This document shows positions 7,850 to 15,604 of a stretch of DNA of 36,512 bases, piece after piece. Under the pieces are notes generated by a model that was not told where the DNA came from, searched no databases, and saw only the letters and a list, made by a program, of their open reading frames with translations. Each line of letters starts with the position of its first letter. Position 1 is the stretch's first letter. The position numbers were made by a program, and so were the translations under genes. The DNA is from Candidatus Dormiibacterota bacterium (lineage in GTDB: Bacteria > Chloroflexota > Dormibacteria > Dormibacterales > Dormibacteraceae): assembly GCA_955652675.1 (NCBI GenBank), contig CATPBP010000185.1:1-36512 (forward strand), given 5' to 3'.

Positions 7850-8475
7850 CGTAACTCCTCGCAGCCGAGAGATCCAGGTCGGTTGTAAAGCTCCATCGCT
7901 CGGCTGACTCCGGAGCGGAGGGCGGTTTCCAGGGCGGCGGCGACGCCGTCCACCACCTTTTCGACGACTTCTCCCTCGGACTTCGAAAAGCGCCCGAGCA
8001 CGTGGCGCATTCCCACGCTGCTGCCCGGCGCCGGCTGCTTCCCCACCCCGACCCGAAAGCGGACGAAAGCGTTCGTCCCCACCGAGGCGATGATGGAGCG
8101 GATCCCGTTGTGGCCGGCGTCGGAGCCGTCGGTGCGGATTCGAAGGCGGCAGAGCGGAATGTCCATCTCGTCGTGAACGACCCAGAGTGAGTCCGGCCCC
8201 AGCTCCAAGTCCCGGAGCGCGTCCTTGACCGCGCGTCCGCTGAGGTTCATGAAGGTCTGTGGCTCCAGCAGCCATACCCGGCGGCCGTCCACCTCACCGG
8301 AGCCGACGCGGGAGCGCCAGCGCCGCCTGCCGATCTCGATGCCGATCCGCCTGCCGAAGGCCTCGAGGCAGAGCCAGCCGATGTTGTGCCGCGTGCGCGA
8401 GTATTCGGGCCCCGGGTTGCCGAGGCCGACCACGAGCAGATCAGTTGCTGAAGGAGTTTCAAGACCCATAGGCAT
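7846..8475 (-). CDS. pth: Peptidyl-tRNA hydrolase
   Basis: 209 residues. Pth cleaves the ester bond of peptidyl-tRNAs that drop off ribosomes. All catalytic and binding residues known from E. coli Pth are present: Asn20 (GLGNPG), His30 (TRHNIGW), Asn77 (FMNLSG), Asp102 (HDEMDIP) and Asn123 (DAGHNG). The ATG at 8475 is taken; a second ATG two codons in (8469) is equally possible, since neither has a good ribosome-binding site. It is the first gene of a coupled pth-mfd-mazG unit. ybeY lies upstream with a 65-nt gap holding a hairpin. Confidence 0.96.
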   Translation of the reverse strand: MPMGLETPSATDLLVVGLGNPGPEYSRTRHNIGWLCLEAFGRRIGIEIGRRRWRSRVGSGEVDGRRVWLLEPQTFMNLSGRAVKDALRDLELGPDSLWVVHDEMDIPLCRLRIRTDGSDAGHNGIRSIIASVGTNAFVRFRVGVGKQPAPGSSVGMRHVLGRFSKSEGEVVEKVVDGVAAALETALRSGVSRAMELYNRPGSLGCEELR

Positions 8476-8481
8476 GGCTCA

Positions 8482-8503
8482 GCCCGCGGCTTCAGCCGCA
8501 GGC
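8482..8503. repeat. Hairpin between ybeY and pth
   Basis: GCCCGCGGCT and AGCCGCAGGC form a 10-bp inverted repeat with one mismatch (a G-T wobble in the minus-strand RNA) and a 2-nt loop. It ends 7 nt before the pth ATG, so in RNA it could cover the ribosome-binding region. Similar sequences are common dispersed repeats in G+C-rich genomes. Confidence 0.45.
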
Positions 8504-8540
8504 CGGCCTCCAAAGTTTAGGAAGCCGGGAAGGGGGACCC

Positions 8541-9062
8541 TCAGGTCACGCCAGGCCGGCGGGCGGAAGCGGCCGAAACCGGCCCCTGGCTCTCAGCGCG
8601 GGCGATGGCGAGCCTACCGGCGACCGGAGGGAGGCCTGCGCGCACGAGAGAGGCCTGGGTGAGCTGGTCCATCTCCTGGGCCTGTGAGCGGTCGGCGTGG
8701 TCCCAGCCGAGGAGGTGCAGCAGACCGTGCACTGTCAGCAAGGCCGCCTCGACCGCCGGCGGGTGCCCGAACGTCTCGGCCTGGCGGACGACGGCCGGCC
8801 AGGACAGCGCCAGGTCGCCCAGGTAGCCGCCGCTGTCGCCGCTGGGGAAAGAGAGCACGTCGGTTGTCTCATCCAGGCCCAGGAAAGCCCTGTTGAGACG
8901 GCGCAGTTCCCGGTCCCCGGTCACCCGGACGGTCAGCTCCCGCTCTTCTTCACCCAGACGGCTGGCCAGCGCCGGCTCCTCGGCCGCCCGGCTCAGCACC
9001 TCCCGCAGGAATGCCGGGGTGAGCGGCGCAGGGATCGCCTTCACGACGCGCACTCTCAGCAC
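8541..9062 (-). CDS. ybeY: Endoribonuclease YbeY (rRNA maturation)
   Basis: 173 residues. YbeY is a zinc-dependent single-strand RNase that takes part in 16S rRNA 3'-end maturation and 70S quality control. The zinc site HGLLHLLGWDH (His112, His116, His122) is the family signature, and the LDETTDVLSFP segment before it is also typical. The start is GTG at 9060-9062 with only a weak ribosome-binding site. The C-terminal 25 residues (Ala/Ser/Arg-rich) extend past the usual end of the family. Confidence 0.95.
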   Translation of the reverse strand: MLRVRVVKAIPAPLTPAFLREVLSRAAEEPALASRLGEEERELTVRVTGDRELRRLNRAFLGLDETTDVLSFPSGDSGGYLGDLALSWPAVVRQAETFGHPPAVEAALLTVHGLLHLLGWDHADRSQAQEMDQLTQASLVRAGLPPVAGRLAIARAESQGPVSAASARRPGVT

Positions 9063-9134
9063 GACACCAGGCTAGCCGGGCGAGAACCACTCCGGAAGCA
9101 CGCCGGCCTGGCCGGCGCTGGACAATGGAGCGCC

Positions 9135-9503
9135 GTGATCTCGGTCCTGGCCTTCCTGCACAACCGCTTCGCGATCGCGCTGCTGCTCTTCGCGGCCGTC
9201 CTGGGCGTCTGGGGCACCTTTCAGTTCCTGCGACGCCGCCAGCTGAGCCCGGGCTTCCGCTCGAGCTTCCTGCTCATGATCGGGCTCACCGCCGTCCAGG
9301 GCGGCCTGGGCGTGCTCTCCCTTTCCGCCTACCGTCCCCGCAGCCTGCTCCACGTGGTATATGGGATCTTCGCCATCGCCTTCCTGCCCTCCATCTACCT
9401 CTACGCCACTCGAGGCGGCCGGGAGAGGGAAGCCGCCTTCCTGACAGCGGCCTGCTGGGTGGTTGCGATCGCCTTCGGTCGGGGAATCGTCACCGGGTCC
9501 TGA
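9135..9503 (+). CDS. Small four-helix membrane protein of unknown function
   Basis: 122 residues from GTG at 9135, with GGAG at 9127-9130. Four hydrophobic helices are evident (about residues 10-30, 44-64, 72-93 and 102-118), with little else outside the membrane. I do not recognise the family. The helices contain conserved-looking polar and glycine positions (GLTAVQGGLG; LHVVYGIFAIAFLPS), and the latter resembles quinone- or heme-binding helix bundles only loosely. The gene runs alone between ybeY (divergent) and the reductase gene, whose 3' end it overlaps by 14 nt. The longer open frame upstream (to 8697) is antisense to ybeY and not supported. Confidence 0.72.
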   Translation: MISVLAFLHNRFAIALLLFAAVLGVWGTFQFLRRRQLSPGFRSSFLLMIGLTAVQGGLGVLSLSAYRPRSLLHVVYGIFAIAFLPSIYLYATRGGREREAAFLTAACWVVAIAFGRGIVTGS

Positions 9504-10338
9504 GCGGGCGGCGGGCCGACCACTCGGTCCACCAGGCCGCCAGGCCCTCCCGCCAGTGGCGCAGCGGTTGGGCGCGACCGGAGCCGAGACAGCCGTTGGC
9601 CGGCCGCGGCGCCGGCGCTCCGAGGGCGGCGCTGGAGATGGGCTCCACTTCGACCGCAAGCCCGGCCAGCCGCACGGCCTCCACGGCCAGCTCCCAGTAG
9701 GTACAGCATCCGCCGGCCACCAGATGCAGGACCCCGGTGTACCCGCGGTCGATCAGGTCGACGACGCCGAGGGCCAGGTCCCGGGTGTAGGTGGGGTTGA
9801 GGCTCTGGTCGTCGATCACCCGCAGCTTCTCCCCCGCCTCCGCGCGCATCACGATTCGCTGCGGAAAGCTGCCGCCTTTGACCGCCGATCCCTGGGCGCC
9901 GAAGAGCCCCGACGACCGCACGATCAGGCTCTCCGGCAGCATCTCCAGGACGCGCCGCTCGCCCTCCAGTTTGGAGCGGCCGTAGGCGCCCAGCGCCCCC
10001 GGGAGATCCGCCTCGGTGAAGGGCCGCGAGCCTGAGCCGTCGAAGACGAAGTTGGTCGAGAAATGGACCAGCCGGGCGCCCGCCAGACCGCAAGCCCAGG
10101 CCACGTTTCCGGCGCCCTCGGCGTTCACGGCAAAGGCCGCCTCGGGGTTGGCCTCCGCCGCATCGACGGCGTTGTCGGCGGCGCAGTTGAGCACGACGTC
10201 GAAGCCTTCCACGGCCTCCCGCACTGATTCGCGGTCAGCGATCGAGAGCTGGGCGCGAGTCATACCTACGGCGTCCGGCAGGACCGCCCCGAGATCGGTC
10301 CCCAGCTGGCCGCCGGCACCCGTCACAAGGAATCGCAC
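9490..10338 (-). CDS. RmlD-like sugar-nucleotide reductase (extended SDR)
   Basis: 282 residues from GTG at 10338; TTG at 10341 is an alternative. It resembles dTDP-4-dehydrorhamnose reductase, which makes dTDP-L-rhamnose with NAD(P)H for cell-surface glycans. Visible are the nucleotide-binding GAGGQLG (residues 8-14), the STNFVFDG strand (usually STDYVFDG) and the catalytic YGRSK pair (Tyr...Lys). LNPTYTRDLA is also an RmlD hallmark. No rmlA, rmlB or rmlC lies nearby, so the exact substrate is open; an S-adenosylmethionine synthetase beta-like role is less likely. Its start is only a few bases from the divergent methyltransferase gene. Confidence 0.85.
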   Translation of the reverse strand: MRFLVTGAGGQLGTDLGAVLPDAVGMTRAQLSIADRESVREAVEGFDVVLNCAADNAVDAAEANPEAAFAVNAEGAGNVAWACGLAGARLVHFSTNFVFDGSGSRPFTEADLPGALGAYGRSKLEGERRVLEMLPESLIVRSSGLFGAQGSAVKGGSFPQRIVMRAEAGEKLRVIDDQSLNPTYTRDLALGVVDLIDRGYTGVLHLVAGGCCTYWELAVEAVRLAGLAVEVEPISSAALGAPAPRPANGCLGSGRAQPLRHWREGLAAWWTEWSARRPLRTR

Positions 10339-10365
10339 CAACCTATGGTTTCATACAGCCTTCGA

Positions 10366-12198
10366 ATGGATCGACTGACAAAGCTGATCGAAAAAGGCCC
10401 GGTGCTCCTGGACGGCGCCATGGGGACCGAGCTCAACGCCCGCGGGGCGTCCGCCGGCCAGTGCCTGGAGGAGCTGAACCTGGTCCAGCCCGCCCTGGTG
10501 CTGGGCGTGCACCGCGACTACATCGCGGCCGGGGCGGACATCATCGAGACCAACTCTTTCCGCGCCAATCGCTTCGGATTGGGCGACTTCTACCTCGAGG
10601 AGCGGGTGCGGGAGATCAACCTGGCCGCCGCCCGGATCGCGGTCGAGGCGCGCAACAACTCCGGCCGGCCGGTGCTGGTGGCCGGCAGCGTGGGTCCACT
10701 GGGCCGTCCGATGGAGCCGGTGGGCGCGATCAAGCGCTCGTCCGCCGAACGCATCTTTGCGGAGCAGGTCCAGGCGCTGGTCGAGGGCGGCGTCGACCTC
10801 CTGGTACTGGAGACCTTCACATCGCTGGGCGAGCTGGAGGTCGCCGTGGAGGCGGCTCGCAGAGTCGCGCCCGACACCCCGGTCATGGCCCATCTCAGCT
10901 TCGACGACGAGGCCAACCCGGCCCAGGCGGCAGCCGCCCTGGTCCAGGCGCTCGATCCTATGGGCGTGGCAGCGATCGGGGCCAACTGCGGAGGCGGACC
11001 CAACGCGGCGCTGGAGGTCACCGGCCACCTCGCGGCCGCGGGCGCCCGCACCATCTCCGTGATGCCGAACGCGGGCCTGCCCCAGCGGGTCGGCGGCCGG
11101 CTCCTGTACACGACCGGCCCCGACTACTTCGCGGAAGCTGCGGAACGCCTGGTGAATGCCGGCGCTCGCCTGGTCGGCGGCTGCTGCGGGACCGGCCCGC
11201 GGCACATCGCGATGATGCGCAAGCGACTTTCCGCGCTGGGCACCGCTCCTCGGGCCCGACTCGGCCCTACCGCCTCCCCCGAGGTCCCAGGAGCGGAGAC
11301 GGCCCCTCGTTCTCGACTGGCACGGGAGCTCGCCCAGGAACGCTTTGCGGTCTCGGTCGAGCTGACGCCTCCGCGGGGCATCGATCCCCGCCGCATGCTG
11401 GAAGGCGCCCGCCTCCTGAAGGAGGCCGGCGTCGACTATGCGAACGTCACCGACTCGGCGATGGCACGGCTGCGGATGGGCGTCATCAGCTGCGCCGCGC
11501 TGGTGCAGCAGCAGGTGGGTCTGGAGGCGATCGCCCACTTCACCTGCCGGGATCGCAACGTCATGGCGATCCAGTCCGAGCTGATCGGGGCGCACGCGCT
11601 CGGGATCCGGAACATTCTCGCGCTCCGGGGCGACCCGCCCCGGGTCGGCGACTACCCCAATGCCACTCCCGTCTGGGACGTGAACGCGGTCGGGTTGATC
11701 ACCATCCTTTCCAACTTCAATCGGGGCCTGGATGCCAACGGGACACCGATCGGTGAAAGGGCCTCCTTCCACATAGGCGCCGCGGTCAACCCGTCGGCCG
11801 AGGACCTGGAGAAGGAGCTCCGGCTGCTGCGGCGCAAGCTCGCCGCCGGAGCCGACTTCATAGTGACCAACCCGATCTACGAAGAGGCGGCGCTCGATCG
11901 CCTGCAGGCGATCGCCGCTGACACCCGGGTGCCGGTGCTGGTGGGGGTGCTGCCTCTGCTCTCAGTGCGCCAGGCGGAATACCTGCACAACGAGGTGCCT
12001 GGGATGACCGTGCCGGAGCGCCTCCGACAGCGCCTCGAAAAGGCGGGAGACCGGGCGGCCGAGCTCGGCGTCGACCTGGCCGTGGAGTTCCTCGACGCCG
12101 CTCGCAGCCACGTCCAGGGCGCTTATGTCATCCCCGCGGCCGCACGCTACGACCTGGCGGCTCGAGTGGTGACTAGGACGCGGGAGCTGGTGGGGTAG
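10366..12198 (+). CDS. Bifunctional homocysteine S-methyltransferase / 5,10-methylenetetrahydrofolate reductase
   Basis: 610 residues from ATG at 10366. An ATG at 10345 would add seven residues and leave almost no room for the divergent gene's start. The N-terminal half is a zinc homocysteine methyltransferase barrel: DGAMGTEL at the start, GANCGGGPN (Cys208) and GGCCGTGP (Cys273, Cys274) as zinc ligands. The C-terminal half, from about residue 315, is a FAD-dependent MTHFR barrel with VSVELTPPRG, LALRGDPPR and TNPIYEEAALDR segments. The architecture and length match B. subtilis YitJ, which links one-carbon folate chemistry to methionine formation. No SAM or cobalamin riboswitch is visible upstream. 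Confidence 0.95.
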   Translation: MDRLTKLIEKGPVLLDGAMGTELNARGASAGQCLEELNLVQPALVLGVHRDYIAAGADIIETNSFRANRFGLGDFYLEERVREINLAAARIAVEARNNSGRPVLVAGSVGPLGRPMEPVGAIKRSSAERIFAEQVQALVEGGVDLLVLETFTSLGELEVAVEAARRVAPDTPVMAHLSFDDEANPAQAAAALVQALDPMGVAAIGANCGGGPNAALEVTGHLAAAGARTISVMPNAGLPQRVGGRLLYTTGPDYFAEAAERLVNAGARLVGGCCGTGPRHIAMMRKRLSALGTAPRARLGPTASPEVPGAETAPRSRLARELAQERFAVSVELTPPRGIDPRRMLEGARLLKEAGVDYANVTDSAMARLRMGVISCAALVQQQVGLEAIAHFTCRDRNVMAIQSELIGAHALGIRNILALRGDPPRVGDYPNATPVWDVNAVGLITILSNFNRGLDANGTPIGERASFHIGAAVNPSAEDLEKELRLLRRKLAAGADFIVTNPIYEEAALDRLQAIAADTRVPVLVGVLPLLSVRQAEYLHNEVPGMTVPERLRQRLEKAGDRAAELGVDLAVEFLDAARSHVQGAYVIPAAARYDLAARVVTRTRELVG

Positions 12199-12215
12199 AA
12201 GTACCCCTCACTCGC

Positions 12216-12233
12216 CCTCCCCGCGAGGGGAGG
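12216..12233 (+). terminator. Hairpin terminator after the methyltransferase/MTHFR gene
   Basis: CCTCCCC-GCGA-GGGGAGG, followed by a partly T-rich run (ATTCTGCTCTTCTT). It starts 17 nt after the stop and separates this gene from the convergent 57-residue ORF. It belongs to a hairpin type also seen at 35853-35885. Confidence 0.6.
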
Positions 12234-12247
12234 CAATTCTGCTCTTC

Positions 12248-12421
12248 TTAGCCGGCGGCGTGGCGTGCGCGGAGGCGCTCCAGCCTTTCGCGCTTCGCGT
12301 TGAGCGCCCGCTGCAGGGCCTGACTGAGCTGGAGGTCGTTCATCGGGACCACGCGCAGCCGGGCTTCCAGCTGCCTCACCTCCACCTCGGCGTTGGTCAG
12401 TTCCAGGTCGATCGCTTGCAT
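12248..12421 (-). CDS. 57-residue coiled-coil protein
   Basis: ATG at 12419-12421 to TAA at 12248-12250. It begins MQAIDLELTNAEVEVRQLEA, followed by a second Arg/Glu/Leu-rich helix (LNAKRERLERLRARHAAG). Both halves fit heptad spacing, so a short helical hairpin or dimer is likely. A purine-rich stretch (GAGGGTGAAGAG) precedes the ATG, and a promoter-like pair lies at 12444-12472. I do not recognise the family. It follows the inhibitor gene by 68 nt on the same strand and may be cotranscribed with the protease/inhibitor pair as well as from its own promoter. Confidence 0.65.
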   Translation of the reverse strand: MQAIDLELTNAEVEVRQLEARLRVVPMNDLQLSQALQRALNAKRERLERLRARHAAG

Positions 12422-12443
12422 CTACTCTTCACCCTCGCGTGTT

Positions 12444-12472
12444 ATTTTCGCACTGGGTCCACAATTTCTCAA
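12444..12472 (-). promoter_or_regulatory. Candidate promoter for the 57-residue ORF
   Basis: On the minus strand, TTGAGA (12467-12472), a 17-nt spacer and GAAAAT (12444-12449) match five and four of six consensus bases. The stretch is unusually A/T-rich for this window. RNA would start about 15-20 nt before the ATG at 12421. Confidence 0.4.
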
Positions 12473-12489
12473 TAGCCTGCTGTAGTAAA

Positions 12490-12762
12490 TCAGCGGGTGA
12501 CGCTGAGCCGGCGCAGCAGCGGCCGGAGGACGGCAGGGAAGTCATCCTCCTCGAGGACCACCCGCCTCTCGCCAACTCGAAGCTGGTACTGGAAACGGTC
12601 TGCCTGGGGGCGGCGCCGGGGCGGGCTCGAGAGGGAATCGTCCACTGCGGCGCGCTGGGGCTGGCTCAGTTCCTCGAAGGGCACAAGAGCACGCAGCGTG
12701 AGGCCGGCGAAGCCGCCTGATCGTTCCAGCTCCAGCTGGTCGCCATCATCCGAGCGCCGCAT
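12490..12762 (-). CDS. Emfourin-type inhibitor of the M4 protease
   Basis: 90 residues from ATG at 12762; an adjacent TTG at 12765 is possible. It matches the layout of emfourin, the small protein that blocks protealysin-like M4 proteases. It has an N-terminal SGGFAGLTLRA segment, a DRFQYQLRV strand about 50 residues in, and an FPAVLRPLLRRL helix at the end. No signal peptide is seen. It overlaps the 3' end of the protease gene by 17 nt, so the two should be made in step, as in the protealysin operons from which the family is known. The name rests on family pattern and gene context, not on a search. Confidence 0.82.
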   Translation of the reverse strand: MRRSDDGDQLELERSGGFAGLTLRALVPFEELSQPQRAAVDDSLSSPPRRRPQADRFQYQLRVGERRVVLEEDDFPAVLRPLLRRLSVTR

Positions 12763-13822
12763 CAAGCGCCCTCACCCCCTTCAGAACCCCGACCGCGGTC
12801 CACGCCTCGCTGACCGCCACGGCCTGGGAGGAGCCCAGGCCGAAGAGCCGCTCCGCGGTGTGCAGGGTGGCCATGGCGAAGGCGTGAAACTGCGCGTCAG
12901 GCCTGACCGCCCCCGAGGACATGGTGTCGTACCAGATCCGGCCGGCTCCGGCCCAGGCCCTGCCTCCGATCGCCGTGGCGGCGAGGTAGAAGGCATGGTT
13001 GGGGATGCCCGAGTTGATGTGGACCCCGCCGTTGTCCGAGGCGGTTCGGACGTACCCGCTCATGTGGGTGGGCTGCACGTCTCCCTCGAAGGCGGTCCCG
13101 GGCGCCTTCATGGAGCGGAGGGCGACCCCCTGGAGGGCAGGTCCCAGGATGCCCTCCCCGATCAGCCAGTCGGCCTGCTCAGCTGTCTGATTCAGAGCGA
13201 ACTGCTTCACGAGTGAGCCGAAGACGTCTGAGATGGACTCGTTCAGGGCTCCCGACTGACCGATGTAGCGAAGGCCCAGGGTGTCCTGGGTGACCCCGTG
13301 GGTCAGCTCGTGACCGATCACGTCGATGGCGGCGGTAAAGCCCGTGAAGAGCCGGCCGTCGCCGTCGCCGAACATCATGCGGGCCCCGTCCCAGAAAGCG
13401 TTGTCGTAGTCGACACCGAAGTGGACCTCACCCAGCAGCGGCATCCCGCCGTCATCGATCGAGTCCCGCTGGAAGGCGTCCCAGTAGAGCCGGTAGGTGT
13501 GGCCCAGTCCGTCGAAAGCCTCGTTGGCGGCGGTGTCCCCGACGGGAGGCTCGCCCTCAGTGCGCATGACCAGGCTGGCGTGGGTGTCGGTCCGGTGCTG
13601 GGCGTCGTAGATCACCCGAAGCGGCGCCCCCCCGCCTCCGTGGGCCAGGGCCAGGCGACGGGCGGCAAGGCCGCGGAGCGTGCCGTTCTCGATCCGCAGG
13701 GTGCGAAGCGAGTGGTCGATGGCCAGTGTGTTGAGGGCCGCCTCCCGATCCGCCGGCGAGCCCGTCCGCGCCACCTGTTCCAGGACGTTCGGCGGCACGA
13801 TCGAACAGAGACACCCAGACAT
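12746..13822 (-). CDS. Protealysin-like M4 zinc metalloprotease
   Basis: 358 residues. ATG at 13822 follows a GGAGGAG ribosome-binding site. M4 proteases are thermolysin relatives. The zinc motif is HELTH (His171, Glu172, His175) with the third ligand Glu195 in GALNESISD. VHINSGIPNHAFY near residue 270 and WDGARMMFGDGDG are also typical of the family. There is no signal peptide. The short N-terminal part begins with CSIVPPNVLEQVA, the place of the PPL-type propeptide motif of protealysin, so it is probably intracellular or exported by an unusual route and self-processed. It lies 28 nt behind dnaJ and overlaps its presumed inhibitor, which suggests CIRCE-linked heat-shock expression. Confidence 0.92.
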   Translation of the reverse strand: MSGCLCSIVPPNVLEQVARTGSPADREAALNTLAIDHSLRTLRIENGTLRGLAARRLALAHGGGGAPLRVIYDAQHRTDTHASLVMRTEGEPPVGDTAANEAFDGLGHTYRLYWDAFQRDSIDDGGMPLLGEVHFGVDYDNAFWDGARMMFGDGDGRLFTGFTAAIDVIGHELTHGVTQDTLGLRYIGQSGALNESISDVFGSLVKQFALNQTAEQADWLIGEGILGPALQGVALRSMKAPGTAFEGDVQPTHMSGYVRTASDNGGVHINSGIPNHAFYLAATAIGGRAWAGAGRIWYDTMSSGAVRPDAQFHAFAMATLHTAERLFGLGSSQAVAVSEAWTAVGVLKGVRALDAALG

Positions 13823-13850
13823 CCGGCTCCTCCTCTTGCCGTATCGACCG

Positions 13851-14975
13851 TCAGTCGATGTTGATGGCGTCCCGCAGTTTCTCGAAGAAACCCCTGGAAA
13901 CCTTCTCCGGCTTGCCCGTCAGGCCTCCAACCTTGCGCAGCAGCGCTCTCTGTTCACCGTTCAGGTCCTTGGGAACCACGATCTGGACGGTGACGAACTC
14001 GTCACCCCGCCGGCCGCCGCGCAGGCTCGGCATCCCCTTTGCAGGCAGGCGGAACGTCTGCCCGTACTGAGTGCCAGCCGGAATGGTAATCTCCACCGGC
14101 CCCTCAAGGGTAGGTACCTCGATGGTGTCGCCCAGGGCTGCCTGGATCATATTCACCCGCAGCTCGTAGACCACGTCCTGGTCCTGCCGCCGCAGCTGGG
14201 CGTGGGGCCTCACCCGAAGCACGACGTAAAGGTCGCCTGGCGGGCCACCTCTGAAGCCCGCTTCGCCCTCTCCCGAAAGGCGGACCTGCGAGCCGGTGTC
14301 AACTCCGGGCGGGATTGTGATGCGCAGCCGCCTCTGCTGCTGCCGCCGACCCTGCCCGCGACAATCGGCGCAGGGTGAGCGCAGTATCCGCCCCTCACCG
14401 CCGCAGCTGGGACAGGTGGTGATGTTCACCACCGCTCCGAAGATCGACTGCGCCTGGCGGCGAACCTGGCCCGAGCCGCCACAGCTCCCGCAGGTCTCAG
14501 TGCCGGTCCCGGGCTGGGCGCCCGTCCCAGTGCAGGTCTCGCAGCTCACCAGCCGGGGCACGTCGATCAGCTTCTCGACGCCGGTGAAGGCCTCTTCGAA
14601 GGTGATTGTCAGGTCGTAGCGGAGGTCCTCCCCACGGGTAGACCGCCGGCGGTTCCGGCCGCCCGCGGCGCCGCCTCCGAAGAAGGTGTCGAAGATGTCG
14701 CCGAAGCCGAAGCCCTCGAAGCCGCCGAAACCGGCGCCCGCGCCGGGCGTGACCCCGGCGTGGCCGAACATGTCGTAGCTGCGCCGCTTCTCGGGGTCGG
14801 AGAGGATTTCGTAAGCCTCGCTGCACTCCTTGAAGCGCTCGGCGGCCATGGGGTCATCCGGGTTTCGATCCGGGTGGTACTGCATGGCGAGCTTGCGGAA
14901 GGCGCGCTTCAGCTCGTCGCTGGTCGCGCCCCGGCCGACCCCGAGAACTTCGTAGTAGTCGCGCTTTATCGCCAA
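13851..14975 (-). CDS. dnaJ: Chaperone protein DnaJ
   Basis: 374 residues, the full type I layout. The J-domain has HPD at 34-36, which stimulates DnaK ATPase. A Gly/Phe-rich linker (about 74-106) follows, then four CxxCxGxG zinc repeats with Cys pairs 145/148, 162/165, 188/191 and 202/205, and two substrate-binding barrels. ATG at 14975 lies 12 nt after grpE. The fourth repeat reads CADCRGQG, which still fits. dnaK is not in this cluster, so its partner must be encoded elsewhere. Confidence 0.97.
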   Translation of the reverse strand: MAIKRDYYEVLGVGRGATSDELKRAFRKLAMQYHPDRNPDDPMAAERFKECSEAYEILSDPEKRRSYDMFGHAGVTPGAGAGFGGFEGFGFGDIFDTFFGGGAAGGRNRRRSTRGEDLRYDLTITFEEAFTGVEKLIDVPRLVSCETCTGTGAQPGTGTETCGSCGGSGQVRRQAQSIFGAVVNITTCPSCGGEGRILRSPCADCRGQGRRQQQRRLRITIPPGVDTGSQVRLSGEGEAGFRGGPPGDLYVVLRVRPHAQLRRQDQDVVYELRVNMIQAALGDTIEVPTLEGPVEITIPAGTQYGQTFRLPAKGMPSLRGGRRGDEFVTVQIVVPKDLNGEQRALLRKVGGLTGKPEKVSRGFFEKLRDAINID

Positions 14976-14987
14976 GGCTCGGCTAAG

Positions 14988-15548
14988 TTAACCCGGCCGC
15001 CGGGAAACCCTGACCAGCGCCGGCCGCAGAACGCGGTCGTGCATCCGGTAACCCGGTCTCAGCTCCGCGGTGACCGTGTCCTCGTCCGTGTCCTCGGACT
15101 CCTCCGAGCCGATGGCCTCGTGCAGATTCGGGTCGAAGGGTTTGCCCTCCGCCTCGATGCGCTCGACGCCGACGCTGCCAAGGATCTCCTCGAGTTTGCG
15201 CACGGTCATCTGAAGGCCCCTGAGCCAGCCCTCTTCCACGCCCTCGGGCATGTGCGCCATGGCCCGCTCGGCGTCGTCCAGAACCGGAAGCAGGCGTTCC
15301 GCCAGCGCTGCGGCCGCGTAGCGCATGGTCTCGGCCTGCTCCTGCCGGACTCGTTTCTTGAAGTTCTCGAAATCCGCGGCGAGCCTGAGGTAGCGGCCGT
15401 TTGCCTCTTCGAGCTGTGAGGCGAGATCCTGGGCCTGCGCGCTGGCACTGGCACCCGTATCGGCGGTCTTGACCCGCTCCGTGCCACGCTCGGTGGGCTC
15501 GGGATCGGGCTGGTCATTCTGGTCGTGTTCGGTTCGGTGTGTTGGCAT
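14988..15548 (-). CDS. grpE: Nucleotide exchange factor GrpE
   Basis: 186 residues from ATG at 15548 (MPTHRTEHD); a longer frame to 15596 is not needed. GrpE releases ADP from DnaK. An acidic disordered N-terminus leads into the long dimerisation helix (ASQLEEANGRYLRLAADFEN), then the FKKRVRQEQ segment. The C-terminal beta-wing has the family pattern FDPNLHEAIG and ending VLRPALVRVS. It sits between hrcA (56 nt) and dnaJ (12 nt). Confidence 0.96.
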   Translation of the reverse strand: MPTHRTEHDQNDQPDPEPTERGTERVKTADTGASASAQAQDLASQLEEANGRYLRLAADFENFKKRVRQEQAETMRYAAAALAERLLPVLDDAERAMAHMPEGVEEGWLRGLQMTVRKLEEILGSVGVERIEAEGKPFDPNLHEAIGSEESEDTDEDTVTAELRPGYRMHDRVLRPALVRVSRRPG

Positions 15549-15604
15549 GATCTCGTTGATTTGATACCGCGCGGCCGCAGCGGGCCAAACGCACATTCAG
15601 GACT

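Noticed and set aside
7850-8275. N-terminal extension of the mfd frame
   Set aside because: Lies entirely inside pth, translates to Arg/Gly-rich nonsense, and the TTG at 7849 has a good ribosome-binding site and gives normal Mfd length.
10351-11772. 473-residue minus-strand frame opposite the methyltransferase/MTHFR gene
   Set aside because: Antisense to a gene with all catalytic motifs; the translation is rich in Arg, Gly, Asp and His with no domain, a codon-bias shadow.
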